Assembly (NCBI GenBank): GCA_034509425.1
Contig: JAVTVJ010000012.1
Coordinates: 7,971,001 to 8,035,000, forward strand
Length of the DNA stretch: 64,000 bases
DNA from: Eopsaltria australis
Taxonomy: Eukaryota; Chordata; Aves; Passeriformes; Petroicidae
Direction: 5' to 3'
In this document: positions 36,801-49,610 of the stretch, in pieces
Position numbering within the stretch: the stretch's first letter is position 1
How the letters are laid out: each line of letters opens with the position of its first letter
Position numbers and translations under genes: made by a program
The notes under the pieces: generated by a model
What the model saw: only the letters and a program-made list of their open reading frames with translations
Databases searched by the model: none
What the model was told of the DNA's origin: nothing

Positions 36801-39508
36801 TGCCAAGATTTGCATTTCTATCAGACAGCTTGAAGTGACAATGAGTCAGAAATACAAAAAAAAAGTCAAAGAATCAACACAGCCTTAATCTACATCCACA
36901 AGGTCCTGAAGTGGAGGTTAAAAACTTTTGTTCATGTTATTACTGTTGCACAACAGAATCTGCTTAGCTGATTCTCACTGGCCACAAAATAATTTATAAT
37001 ATATGTAAGTGAACTCCTACGCTATTTTTAGTTATTGCAGATGCCATGGAAATTTTAATGGCAATAACTCTTTGAGGAAAATGTTGAGACAAAAAGGATT
37101 TTAAATTTTTTTAGGTATCATCCACAGCTGGACAAAGAATATATCAAATGTTATAACACATCTTTGCCAGTCAATGAATAAACTGTGACAAGGTAAGAGA
37201 ACAGGCCATTTCAGTTGTTGGAATGCTTTTTCCTTTCATCAAATCTAGCTACATCTCTGTCAGTGGCAATATTTTTCCCCAGCAGCTCCTGCAGGTAGAG
37301 ATATAATTTAATCCTGAGTCTCCCTTTCACAGTAGTTCCTCTTCAATAACTTGCTAACAACTGTGCCCCTGTCTCATGTGAGGTAGAACCAGCAGAGAGC
37401 AAGGGCTGGACGTTCAGTGGGAGCACCCCAGCAGAGGCAGAGCTGAGGGAGAGCTTCGCCTGCCACAGCATGTTTTGCCTCTGGTCAGGGAGATGTGGCC
37501 ACAGGCACAAACCCAGTGAACTGCACAGAGCAGTGACTAATAGCAAGCTGAACTCAAGCTAGAAAATATTTCGCATGACTAAGTACTACTTCAATAGGAA
37601 AATAAACCTTTATCCAGAACCACCCAACAACACTTGTCTCCAGCATAATGTGGCTCCTATCTTCAGTACAAGGAGAGGAAGGAATACTAACTCCATTTTG
37701 GGACCCAGTCAAGCTGTCAGTACTTCACAAAGTCTTGTTTGCTGGTGAACCTGTATGCACTATCATCAATTGTCACACATGCAAAATAAAAACTACATAA
37801 GGTCTGATCTTTTTAATTGAAGCTGATACTATTAATCTCGTGCTAGCGTGAAATAAAAAGCCTGCACACACTTGGTTGACAGATGGTAACCTCAGAAAGC
37901 AGCAGTTCAGCTGGAACTCTAGGCCAGCATTCAGGGAGATGGGCTACACAGAGAAAGACCCTTGGTCACATGGAAAATCCACAGGCAAGGAGAGGACCCA
38001 GCATAAATTTCTCACATCTTCAGTCAGTATTCTAACTATATGGTCTCAGCTTCAGGTTTGAAGGCACCTTTTAAACAATTTTGCCACTGACAGTTTTTAT
38101 TACGTTGTTTATTACTCTGAGGGGTTTATGTTGCACATTTTACTGAATCACTGTTTCCAAAATTGTTCTTCTGGACAGCAACTGATGTTTTCATAGTCAA
38201 CAATAGCTCTCCAGGCCTTTTAAAAGCATAAGTATTTATTGATATATAAAGTTATAGTTACCTAATATTTTTAAGTAGTCTTTCATGATCCAAATATTCC
38301 ACAAGCTTTTTCTTATTTGCTAAAATACAGAACCACAATATAAACATCAGATATATTGGTAGAATTTTGGTATGAAGACCTTTTCATTACTTTTATGTTA
38401 TCTAATTTCAGTGTATTTGTTTCAGATTTAATCCTACTCTAACCATACATGATATGTGCTTGTTCCCTGTAATAAATTATGTTTAGGACTTAGAACAGTC
38501 TAGCCCTGCAATCTCTGGCAAAACATTTGCCTTTTTTCACAAATTCCACTCAAACCTCCTTTTATAAATTATTAACGCTTGAAGGCAAAAAAGTTCATAA
38601 ACTAGACAAAAAGTATCCTGGATGATTTTCTGCCCTGAAACATTGAAGTGAACATAGTTAGCACAGAAAATATTCAGTGCTGCAAAATAAACCTCCCAGA
38701 GCAGGGTTAGAGACCCAGACACCACATACTAAACCCATGGGCATTTATGTCCACGGACCAAAAAGACATATTGATAAGCATTTGAGATGGACCTCCTATT
38801 ACTGGCTGTGTAAAACCTTACAACCCATACGTGTAGAGATAACAGCTTTCCACTCAGCAAACCTGCTCTGGCATTTTCATTGTTTGATGTCTTTCCCATT
38901 TAAGCTTTTACCCAGGCCCCTGGGTATTCAGCCCAATGATCCTCCACAGGAGAAATTCCAACTTGCAAAACGGCAAACAGGCATTTAAGAGGGTACATGT
39001 CAGGCATTTTCAGAAATGCTCAAAATCACCCTGGATATATTTTTAATATTAAAGTCACTATGTAATCGCACACTGACATTCTCCTCTCTGTTATTTTTAG
39101 ATCTGGAGCTTTTCAGGTGAAAACAGAGGTTACATAAGGGCTGGCAAAAAGGGATTCTTGGCTCAGTTTAAACTGCAAGGTAGATCTTTTTGCAAGTGCC
39201 AAGATTACCTCTAACCTCCCACACTCTAGTTCCCTGATGTCATAATCCTTGCTGCAATTTATGCAGGTAACAATACATCAGAGGAATAGTCAAAAGCCAT
39301 ATGCTGGTATGTTCCAGACATACACATTCTCCCAAGTCTTTGGATCATTAGAGCAAATAGCACAAGTTAGACAAAAAAAGATGGCTAAAGACATGAAAGG
39401 GAGATCTAAGAATACTGTAGCCCTTTGCTGAGGTGCCAAACACATGGGTGGTGCCAAGCAGAAAGGTGTGGAGGGAGCAATCTTTGGGCAGTGGAATATT
39501 AATTTTTT

Positions 39509-39790
39509 GCAGTGAAATGGACCAAACCCAGCCAAAACTATACTCATTGAAATCCTGAAATCAGGGAGCTAAATGAAACAAAGAGACAGGAGAAGAAATT
39601 GATGAAATGAAATGCTAAAAAACCAGAAAATTCTGAAACTAAGTGAAAATAATAAAATGGCATGGGATGGCATGAAGTGCAGTGCAATGAACCAAACCTT
39701 GCCAAATAAATACTCATTGAAATTGCAAGATTTCCTTTCCTTTCCTTTCATGACATGAAGAAATAAAATCTCAAAGTCAGAGAACAAAGT
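39509..39790 (+). repeat. Degenerate tandem duplication, ~170 bp period
   Basis: The segment gcagtgaaatggaccaaacc...tactcattgaaat (39509-39552) recurs at 39679-39722 as gcagtgcaatgaaccaaacc...tactcattgaaat, an offset of 170 bp. Similarity downstream is weaker (tcaggga...aacaaagagacagg against tcagaga...aacaaattgactgg) and interrupted by a TTTCC array. Between the copies lies a degenerate atgaaatg/ggcatg-type simple repeat. This suggests a two-copy tandem duplication followed by divergence. Confidence 0.65.
39731..39749 (+). repeat. (TTTCC)n microsatellite
   Basis: Nearly four pentamer units inside the second copy of the 170 bp duplication. It is absent from the equivalent place in the first copy, so it arose after the duplication or was lost from one copy. 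Confidence 0.8.
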
Positions 39791-42700
39791 GGAACAAATT
39801 GACTGGGGTTTCCACAATTAAGCACTGGTGTAGTCCCAAATACTAATGTACTTGCATGTTATATTCTAACAAAAGACATTAAGCGCATGGAAAATATTGA
39901 TCATTGAACTTCACCGTGAGATGGGCTTTCCCTACTGTCTTTGTCTCCAGGTTCATGCCTTCTCCATGCCCTACCCTTAAGTGAGGAAATACTGTCAGCT
40001 CTCCTTGCAATTGTTGCAGCTCCTCCCAAGGGGAGACTCAGGTCCATGGGAAGGAGCTCCCCCGTGGCTGAGGCAGAAGGGATGGTGAGGATCAGGGAGC
40101 AGAGGTGTCCCAGCCACAAACCAACCCATCATGATTGCAAACCCCCTTTGGCTTGATGTGGGCTGATCAAACACGGGACAACATGATCCACCATGGCACT
40201 GAAGAAGTCCTCTTCAGAGTCACTTTTTGGGCACTCATTAATAAAATGAGCACAGGGTTGTTCAACCCAAACTGTCTCTAGTTCAAGCTTACTTTTAATT
40301 AAGCTACGAAGACTTCAGTACTACAGCAGTTATGACTGCTAATGTTTTGTTCCACATTCAGATCTTAACAAATTTGCAAAACAAAGTTTCCTGAAAAAGA
40401 AAGAAACTAAAAAATTTCTAAAATATTAGAAAAAAGCTCTGAAGAATTCCTTAAGGAAGGCTCAAAAAATACTCAGACATTGTAAAAAAAATCCTGCATC
40501 AGAGAATAAATTGGAAGGTGAATAATAACTATACTGTGTTCAGAAATTAAAGGTTGGATATCACTCTAGGGCTGTATTTGGAAGTTCAGGCAGAAAGCAA
40601 GTGCTGACAGCAAGGAGCTATAACTCAGATGAGATGGTTTCAAATGGGCCATCTGGCCAGCAAAGGTACAGAAGTGGCAATCGGAAAACATGAAGACACC
40701 TCATTATAGCACATCACAACTGAGACTATGACTGTGTTTCCAGCTCTCCTTGAGAAAGCTTGCCCAGACACAGAACCGAGGAAACAGCTTCCCTTGGCAG
40801 TTTGGGGAAAGAGGAGGAGGGAGGGAAAAGGGAAGGAATGAAGGGTTTCTGTTGTGGAGTCACATAATAAACCATAAAGGACTATACTTAATCACACAAC
40901 ATTTAGGATCATAGAGAAGTGAAATTGTACTGCTCCCAAAGACCAAATCTTAAAGAAGATGGAGATGCACTCCTTTTTGTTCAGTACTAAGAACCAGTTA
41001 GTAGCACCTGCAGAAGGATGTTTCTAACACCATTTATTTCCTATGTTCAACAAATACATCAGATCTCTGCTCCCACCCTCACTGTAGTATAAACAAGCAT
41101 TTTGAAAAGGTGGAGCAGCATGCATTATAATAATTGCCTCTCCTATGTCCCCTCACACTGGGGATGAGAAAGGTAGGAAACCTGTTTCTGCTGGGATGCA
41201 GGGCAGACTGCAGCTCAGCCCTCCAGCAGCCTCTCCTCTCCCACAGCAGGCACTCTGGTGCAGAGGACATCAGCATTCACAGTCCACTTTGGAAGCCACA
41301 ATATGAAAAGCCTTGCTGTTAATCAGTAACCGTGAGGACTGGAATTACCAAGACACTGGCCCTGTTTTTTGTTCCCTGCAAGTTGATGATTTAGATTTTA
41401 CTTTGTGGATTAACTTCAGCCAGTGGGAAAAGTGTATCCTAAATATCTTTGAGCAATCTTGTGATGAAATTCCCAGTTGTTCTTTTTTGTAATGTTTGCT
41501 TTGTCTCCACTGTTCTTTCTTTACGTGATTTAATCTCCTTGAATGCTCTTCATAATTTATTTTTAAATTCCAGGCATTTTTATGCTTCCATCAATTTTTA
41601 TTATATGTAGGATTTACACTTTTTTCTGTCCAATTCAGATGCATAATGCATTACTTTGGTTGAAAACTTCTGCAAGTTCTCCAAGACTGCACAATGTTTA
41701 AAATAAAATGATTTCCCACACTAGTCACACCAGCAAATTTAATGCCTCAAGCACTGTAATAACATGGTTTTAAATAGACTGCTGAAATATTAATCTTAGT
41801 GTTCATTTTTCTTTCATTCTGCCTCTATTGTTTGACTTTTCTTCTTTCTGTCTATGTTTCAATATCCTCTGGACATCATCACATCCACAGGAAGATTCAG
41901 ATGTTGGGAGAGCTGTATGTTTCAAGCCACACTGTGTTCCAAAGAAACACATTCCTTATTCTTCACATGGATCCAGTTTTCTTTGAAACTTCTCACCTGT
42001 CTTTCCAAATCGCTTCTTCAAGTTTAAAGATCAATTGGTATTAAACTCTGCAATACTGTAGGTACCTTAGGTGACCAAACCGTAGAATTATCTTTTTACT
42101 TTGGGCTTGTTATTCCTCTAGTTGTTCTGCAAAGCCACAAAAAAGTAAATGAGTCCCCTAGCAATCCCCTTGGTGCAGGAAAGGCATCAGACTGAAGTGA
42201 TGATGTGAAATTGAATAGCAAGAATAAGCAGCAATTTTGAGCCAGTAGCTTTAGAAATCAAGAAAGATATTATTTAAAGAAAGACTCAGTTCAGGCAATC
42301 TTCTGGAAAAGTTTTATATTATATCCTAAGATGGACTGGCATTCAGACTGAGCTTAAACTGGTATTTCGTTTCAAAATGCAATTATTAAATGGATAGAGT
42401 TTTTAAATATTAATAGTATAAAGCATTTTTGTAACTATGATTTTGTGTCATCTACCTGTTTTAGTCAAAGGATTACAAACTGCCCATGAATGCCTTAAGG
42501 CCAGAACTGGGAAGTCTTCAAACCCAAGGACACAGGTTGGGGAACAAAGCCACAATTGGGGGAATTGGAGGAAAAATTCTCAATAATTAACTTCCAGGCA
42601 AAGACAATTTGGCAAGAGGAATGGCAGCTGCCTCCAGCAGCAGGACCACAGGTCTGGTGAGCAGAAAAGCCCTCCTGTACCTGCTTTTAGCCAGAATATG

Positions 42701-43640
42701 CTCAGTCCAGCAGAGGCAGGAGATGCAAGGCTGTGTCCCTATCAGGCACACAGGTGTCACGTTGTCATTAGCAGAGACAAGGGCTTCACTCCTGAGTGCT
42801 GCTGGCAAGTGTCCTTTGGCTCACTGGTTGAGCCTCCACCAATTCATCCAGCACAGACCCTGTGCCCTGCTCCAGGCACGTTTCCTGGGTATAAGCACAC
42901 AGTGGTCAGCCTAGACTTCTATGAAAGACTGGATTTTACCCAAACTAAGTGTGCAAGGCCTGATCTTGGCCTGTGAATTTGATCCCCACAACAAATGAGA
43001 CATTTGGTGCTGTTTGCTTGGCTGTCTCTCCAGCTGTTTCTCCCTTGCAAGAACAGGCTGTTTGATGATTGACAATTGAAAAAATACTTCTGGCTACTAA
43101 AAGGGATCCTTAAGATTATACCATGCCTTGGTGAGACACATGGAAATATTTCCTTCTTTCCTTGGGGTTTTATGCCCTACTCAGGAGGGAGAAGATTAAC
43201 ACAGAGATTAATGTAGTAGAATATAATTTTTTACTCAGTTACTCCACACTGCAGTCAGATGCCTGGGAACAGAAAAGAGAGATACTAACCCAGAGCCAAA
43301 AGTGTGTTCTAAACTGAGCCACCCAACCTCTGGCATGGCCAGACCAAGTAGGGACAGAGAAGGACTCAAACAAAGATATTTTCTTTTACTTTTTCTTAGA
43401 GAAAAAGGAATAAAGTGACTGCACTGGATTATTTTGGTTGAAGGGATTCACATTCATATTCTCCTCAAAGCAATTTTATTACCTCTGCATACAGGTTTCA
43501 TAATAACCACCAGAGGAGAAAGAAAAGGCACTAGAAAAGTTCCAGGTCCAAAATAGTCACAACTGGATAACATAAGGGCTCTTTATGTCATTTCATAAAT
43601 TCTGTTAATGCATGGAAAGGAAAAAAAGTAAAACACTCTT

Positions 43641-43655
43641 AAAAAAAAAAAAAAA
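43641..43655 (+). repeat. Poly(A) run, 15 nt
   Basis: A plain A homopolymer about 100 bp upstream of the CpG island. A nucleosome-depleting poly(dA) tract upstream of a promoter is plausible, but this is inference; it could equally be a neutral homopolymer. Confidence 0.8.
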
Positions 43656-43747
43656 TTGGAGATAGAAGGGTACACTTAAAATTTCCAGCCACAAGCAGTC
43701 CAGTTCAGTTTTACTTTCAGCCTGCAATTATCTAAGACCTTATCTCA

Positions 43748-44110
43748 TTTATATGGTAATAACTCGTCTCCTGTCAGCTGGAGGAGCAGGGGGAGCAGCT
43801 CGGCAGCGCCGGCTCCGGAGCGCTCCGGCCGCGGCTCCCGGCGTGGGCGGCGGTCCCCGCTGGGCTCGCAGTGCCCGCAGCATCGCCAATGAGCGCCTCC
43901 TCCGCGCTCCGAGCTGCCCACAAAGGCGGGGGAATTCTCGTCGCTATGCACTTAACGCAGCTCTCTTCTGGCTGCTGCCCACGCTCGGCGTGAAAACATT
44001 CTGGGAGATAATTGTTTGCCCAAGGAAGAGGAGAGTTACTGCGGCAGTTTGGAACGAGCCGCGCCTCAATGAGGAGCAGCGAAACTCACGGCAAGGTTCA
44101 GAAATTATTC
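43748..44110. promoter_or_regulatory. CpG island: probable promoter / first exon
   Basis: This is the only dense CpG cluster in the window: about 32 CpGs between 43,790 and 44,100, against near-absence on both sides, with GC near 70% in the core (43,785-43,930). Within it are GCGTGGGCGG (43841-43850, matching EGR/WT1 and Sp1-type sites), CCAAT (43886-43890), an E-box CAGCTG (43775-43780) and, at the left edge, a TATA-like TTTATATGG (43748-43756). The TATA-like spacing would favour plus-strand transcription starting near 43,780. The direction is not settled, because CpG-island promoters are often bidirectional. I cannot name the gene. Confidence 0.75.
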
Positions 44111-44249
44111 CTGGATGATGATTATTACAACCATAGAGCTGCATTTTCTTTAAAATTCTAATTAAATCTAGACGAAGTGAGAAAAATAAGTCAAAACAGA
44201 TCTGGACATTAATGAGAGGTAAAGGCTTTTCTCTTTTGCAATTTCAAAG
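43780..44249 (+). other. Possible first exon (5' UTR) from the CpG island
   Basis: If transcription runs on the plus strand from about 43,780, an exon could end at a good donor-like AG|GTAAAG (exon end 44218) or AAG|GTAATC (exon end 44249). Two frames are open here: one of 121 codons from 43753, whose ATG lies within the TATA-like box and is therefore unlikely to be transcribed, and one of 34 codons starting at the CCAAT-overlapping ATG at 43889 and ending at 43993. Neither shows a domain or signal peptide I recognise. A non-coding leader, or the start of a long non-coding RNA, is as likely as coding sequence. Confidence 0.3.
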
Positions 44250-47200
44250 GTAATCACTAAGGGATGTCTTATCCCCTCACCACAGCAGAGAAGGATCACA
44301 AATATCTTTGGATTCCAACTAACCCTGGGGTTCTCAGATTAAATAATTTAATGTTAGTCAGGTAGCAAACTAGCAAACATCAAGACAGAGCAGGGAGCTG
44401 CAATAAAAGTAGTCCATATGGATAACAAACCCCACCACCATTCTCCTTACTGACAGTTCAGCTACTCTAACAAGGTCTTTCTCAAACAAATTTTCTGTGG
44501 GTTTGCCCATAACCCATTATTCATTTTGGGGCACAACAGAACATTTCCTTTTAGCAAGTAATTTCTCATCACAAACTAGACAGTGGCATGTGGTGATTGT
44601 ATGTGCTAGAATTCTGGTCATATCACCGTAGGTTGTGCTTTAGAGACTGCAATTACCAAGTACAGACTTCCAGCCTACCCAGGACAGAAAAGGTTTTGTT
44701 TAAGGTGAGGGGTTTCATCAGAGTGTACCTTTAATGAAAACCAGGCAGCATGTTCTTTGCTGGTATTGTTTTCTAAAAGGGTTCTGTGCCTCTCACTAGA
44801 GGAAAGTGTATTTTGAAGGCAATTTAGGGACAAGAAGACAACTAATGTTATTTGTGGAGAAAGAAATCAGAAGGGATGACCAGGCTTTGGCTTATACCCC
44901 TGTAATATTATTACACTTTATGCTGGTTTTTTCTCTTCCAGATGAGGCAGGTGGATTTGAGAAGGATCAGGTCTCTGCTCACTCTCTCATCCTTTGCAAG
45001 TTATAGGAAGGCAAAGCCTGCTCAGATCACACTGTTGATGGACTACTGGGAGTTGCTGTTTTAGAAACACCGACTTAAAATGCTTTGCATTCAGAACATT
45101 GAGTTTTATGTGGGATTTACTTACAGTATTTAAATGCAACAAGCAATTTGTACTGAAATGCAATTATATAACTCAGGTTGCTAGTGTAAAACAAAGGATT
45201 TAACATCAATATGTTTGAGGACTGTGTTATCCTTTTATACAGAGAATGTTCCACACAAATGCCTTAATCCCTACCACATCTTGGTGAGCCCTGAGCCCCA
45301 TAGTCTGGAGACTTTAGATGACACTTAAGAGTTTCTGACCATCAGGAAGGGTTAGCTTTGCACCACTTAATCTCTAAAAGTGTCCCTTTAGCCACAGGTG
45401 CTTCAAATGCATGTTAAGAATGTAAAATTAAGGTTAGCAGTTCAGAAAGGCTTTGAAAGGGATCTAATTTTCCTCAAAGTGAAGCTCTGCCCACCATCAC
45501 AGCAATAACAAAACCCATCTATTTCCACCCCAGCAAAATTGTAATACCCCTAATCTCAGTCATATCAGGCACCACTGGAAGTGCTGGATCATGGACTGCT
45601 GTACTGGGACACAGGGAAGTAAATGGCAGACACAAATGCAGAGGGGATGGAGGCACTTCTGTGAAGCATCAGTATTAGGATGCAAGCCATCAAAAGAGAA
45701 GTCGGTTCTGGACAATCAGAATCAGCCTTGAGAGAAATATGTGAATAGCAGACTACATAAATTGTTTTGCCTTAGCTGATACAAGCAGAGCTGAGTTTAT
45801 AGGCACGGGTCAGGAGATTCAGCTGTTAACCCTAAACACAGAGGATTCAGTCTTCTGCCAGCTCAGGAGCCAGAGAAAGATTTTTGATAGTGAGCAGTTG
45901 CAAGCTATGCCTCCTTTTAAAAAGTAAAAATATAACATATAGGGGCATAGAACATCTTATCAGTTGAGAAAAACAGCATCAGTAATGAATTTTCACTATT
46001 AATAAATCCTGCCTCCAGAGCTTCTCCAGAAAGCTTAATAAATATTTCATTGTGTTCCATTCTGAGAAGTAATCCAAAAGAAGACTCTGAAAGTCTTGAG
46101 GAAATGTGAAGGAGCTGTTTGGAGTGTAAGATTTCAAAATGCTAATAGGTATGAGGAAGCATTAGCACTGTTTATCTCTTGATTGCACCAGGAGTGGAAT
46201 AACTACGAGAGTGATTTAATGAGCAAGATATCCAGTGTAGTGCTATTAAATGCTTCTCAAGTATATTAGGGTAATATTCCAAAGCAACCATGACACTGCA
46301 GCCTTTAGCAGAAAGAGCATTGGAATTTCCTCCCCGATCAATGGAATTCAATGGAATTCCCCCCACCCCCGATCACCCAACATGGATAAATTCAAGCCTA
46401 AAATATCACACACGATTGCTGCATAAGGTAATCTCATATCACAGAAAACATCTCTCTTCTGATACCTTCAGCACAAAACAAAAAGCCATGCACTCGGAGC
46501 AGAACAAAAAGCCAAGACAATCTTCTGGAAAGTTAAAAAACAGTTAGGGCAAACCTCATTTGAAGTTGTAATGAGCAACCTAGTCTCTAAAGGCTTTAAA
46601 TGAATATCCTCAAACACACTAGTAAACATTTTAAATATGTATTCACAGTCCTTTTGGATCCTAATGCTCCTCTGATGAATAAAGCTGATTCTCCTCCTCA
46701 GTAAATAATTCAGCAGCAAACAATTGCTTGGCCTGGAAAAGAGATGAACAATGGGCCAAGACTTAAGATAGTTGCTATTTTCTGAGAGACTCTGGCCTCA
46801 GTTTTGACTGTGGTTTTTGCAGAGGTTTCTACAAAAGAGGAAATCACACAAAGTTAGAGTGTTTGTATTCACAACTGCAGATTAGTATCCATTTTTTCTG
46901 ACCTTTTTTCTTTATTCTGTTAGTGGAAGAAGAAGGAGTTGATGGCATAAAAAGAGAACCAAGAAACATAATTTATATAAGCTTCTGCCACAGGAGAGTA
47001 ATTTTCATATTCAAGGACAAAGTGCAATTTTGTTCTACCTGTGGTCAGGGACATTCATCTTGTGGTACAGTGTTGCTGGAATTAGATACTTGGGAGAGCA
47101 AGGTACCCAAGAACTTCATCTAGAGTAGGATACAGAAAGCAAAATACTATTCAATGTTTCCAAGTGGGGTTTTATGTTTGTTCAATGCTAGCACAAAGCT

Positions 47201-49583
47201 GCAGCTAAGTACTGAAGAGCAATCTGATTAGGAGTGAGGGTAATAGTAATAAAGGACTCCTAAAAAACCAGGCAACTCCAGTTCCCTCCCTGCTAAAAGT
47301 AAGTATTTTTAAACCAGAGACTTTAAAGCAGGCTAAAACCTTTCCCAGTTTAATTCCATTAACTCTATGTGTCAGAACATGGTTTGTCCTAAAACACCAC
47401 CTGGACAGGTTTGTCCTAATACCCCATGGGAACATTTTGGATCAGATCCTAATAAGGAACAGAAGGGACAAGCAAACTGTATTCATTTTTGATATTAAGA
47501 AAATGCAGGAATTCAAGCCACACATATTCTCAATATTGCTTTTGTGAGATGGAGCCTCACCTCATTCATCTCACATTTTTTTCAAGTTTATGTGTGTTTG
47601 GATCCAGCTTGTTTCTAGACAACTTTAGGAAAAACCTTTTTACTATAAAGCATTTTCCACAAAGAACTCTAAAAAAAAGCGCAAACCAAAAATTTCTTTT
47701 TGTATTATTTAACAAAGACTCCTCCTCATAAGTCAGAAACCTAGACATATACAAAACTATGTATGTATAGCTGACCTTTTCTGTTTAGAACTTTATCCAT
47801 GAAAGTTTGCTGAGCGGCATGAACAAATCTTCATGGGTGACTCCGACTGTGATCTTGGCACTAGAAACAAGGAGTGACACAACAAAATGCTTCAATCTGG
47901 AGACATAATGCTAGCATCTTAAAGTCTAAGCCAGATCAGTTCACAAACTGTAAGTGCAAAATAAACTTCAGAAAAAAAGTAAATCAAAGCAGCAATGACT
48001 AGACAGTGTCTTTTAATGAAACAGTTTTGCACAAAGACTGAGTGCAGTTACAGCCATTGCATTTTGTCAATAGAGGCCATCCTCAGTTAAATCCCAGGAG
48101 TATCAGCCATCTGTAAACCCCCCATCTGACAACTTCTGTCCCTGACATTTCCCCTTTATCCCAACCCCATATCACACCAGCAGCAAGGTGGATTGTGTCT
48201 GTCTCCTAGGGACCAGAGTTTGCTCCTTACCAGAACTATCAAATTCTGCCCCACTAATTGCATTTAGATGCATCCCCTCAGGTTGTCCCTGACACAGAGC
48301 AGAGTCACACAGCTGAGGCAGCCCAGCTGCCTTGAGCTGCAGAAGGGCAGCACTGCACACCAGCTGAACCTTCATCCTGGCTTCTCCTCAGCAGCAGCAA
48401 CCTGCTTTCCTGTGTTGGCCTTTGTCAGTGCTAGGATGCCATGAAGGGCTGCTCCTTCCAGCCCTAGGGTGGGCTAGTTTTGCCTCTGCTGAGGGTGTTC
48501 CTGCAGCCAGCAGCTGCAGGGGAGCAGAACATGGACAGGTGGATGAGGGCAGAGGGGAGAGCAACACAAAGACAGTATCCCATGCTCACCCACAAAGTGA
48601 TTCAAGCATTTTCATGCTTAACACTCTTATTAAATAATAGCTATACAGCAACTCACACACACTTTTGTTTAGGTTTTGGTTTTTTGTTTTGGTTTTCTTT
48701 TTCCATATAGTTTGATTTTGTATTTTACTTAGTCTGTGCCCCAAGAAATGCTGGCTGTTCAGCTGGACATTCCTTGTGTGTCAGGGGTAAAGGACAGAGT
48801 GACAGACATGGTGTTAGAGTCCCATAAGCACATGTCCCTGTCCTATATATTTTTATAAGTGAACAGGCGCAGAAGGATTCCTTTATTTTTGAGGGGACAA
48901 GCATTTCTGCAAAATTTCTTACTGGAACTTCTTATACAAAACAGAGAGAAATCCCATCTGGATACTGCACGCAAGAGCTCACATCAAAAGAGAGGCATGG
49001 ACGGCTTATGGAGGTGATCAGAGGAACTTTTTCTCATGACAGAAGGTTGGAAATCTTGTCTTGCACAGTAAAATAGACTGAAAGACGAGACAATTGCAGT
49101 CTAAAAACTAACTACTATGAGAGGAAAAAAATGTATTTAATTTAATAGAGATATTTACATAAAGATAGTGTACAAAAGCTTGCCACAATCACATCCATCC
49201 TGTAAACTAGAAGAATTCCAGTTATTAGGAAGATGAAGCTGGGGAACTCTCTTCCCAAAAGTCATATTTTACAAAAAGGAAAAGGAGCCCCAAGAAATTA
49301 AGGCCTCAAATTTGTACATAAGATTTGTGTCAGAGAAGGGAATCAGATACTGAAGACTTAAATGCCAGGCCAGGTTCCCTAAAACAAAATCAATATTCTT
49401 ATCAGTGAGGGTCAAATGTGTTGGTTTGCTGGGCCAAATTTTGCAATCCAATGTAGGTGAAGTGAGAAATGAAAACTAATGTGAGAAAACAGATTAGAGT
49501 TTTATAATATTAATAAACTGGTAATAAATAATAATTAAATTTTTATTGGTAAATCAGTACCACTAATCTTCAGAGTGATTAAA

Positions 49584-49610
49584 AAATATTTTCCTTTGAG
49601 GAAAATATTT
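49584..49610. repeat. Perfect inverted repeat, 11 bp arms, 5 nt loop
   Basis: AAATATTTTCC (49584-49594), loop TTTGA, GGAAAATATTT (49600-49610). It is fully complementary. With arms this long and a loop this short it is slightly unexpected by chance, though the AT-rich background raises the odds. It has no T-run or gene context. Confidence 0.7.

Larger units (their letters stand above)
33112..43640. other. Unique non-coding DNA, no gene recognised
   Basis: A 10.5 kb stretch with no recognised exon or transposon. GC-richer patches at about 34.9-35.2, 35.8-36.6, 37.3-37.5, 41.1-41.3 and 42.6-43.0 kb carry overlapping short open frames on both strands. They show few CpGs and no domains. A degenerate 170 bp tandem duplication at 39.5-39.75 kb and small hairpins are listed separately. 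Confidence 0.55.

Noticed and set aside
43753..44118. 121-codon plus-strand open frame across the CpG island
   Set aside because: Its ATG sits inside the TATA-like element and would be upstream of any start that element directs. GC-rich DNA has few stops, so long frames there are expected; no domain or signal peptide is seen.
46330..46372. Duplicated aatggaattc motif, considered as a GGAAT-type satellite
   Set aside because: Only two 10-bp units are present and there is no array around them.
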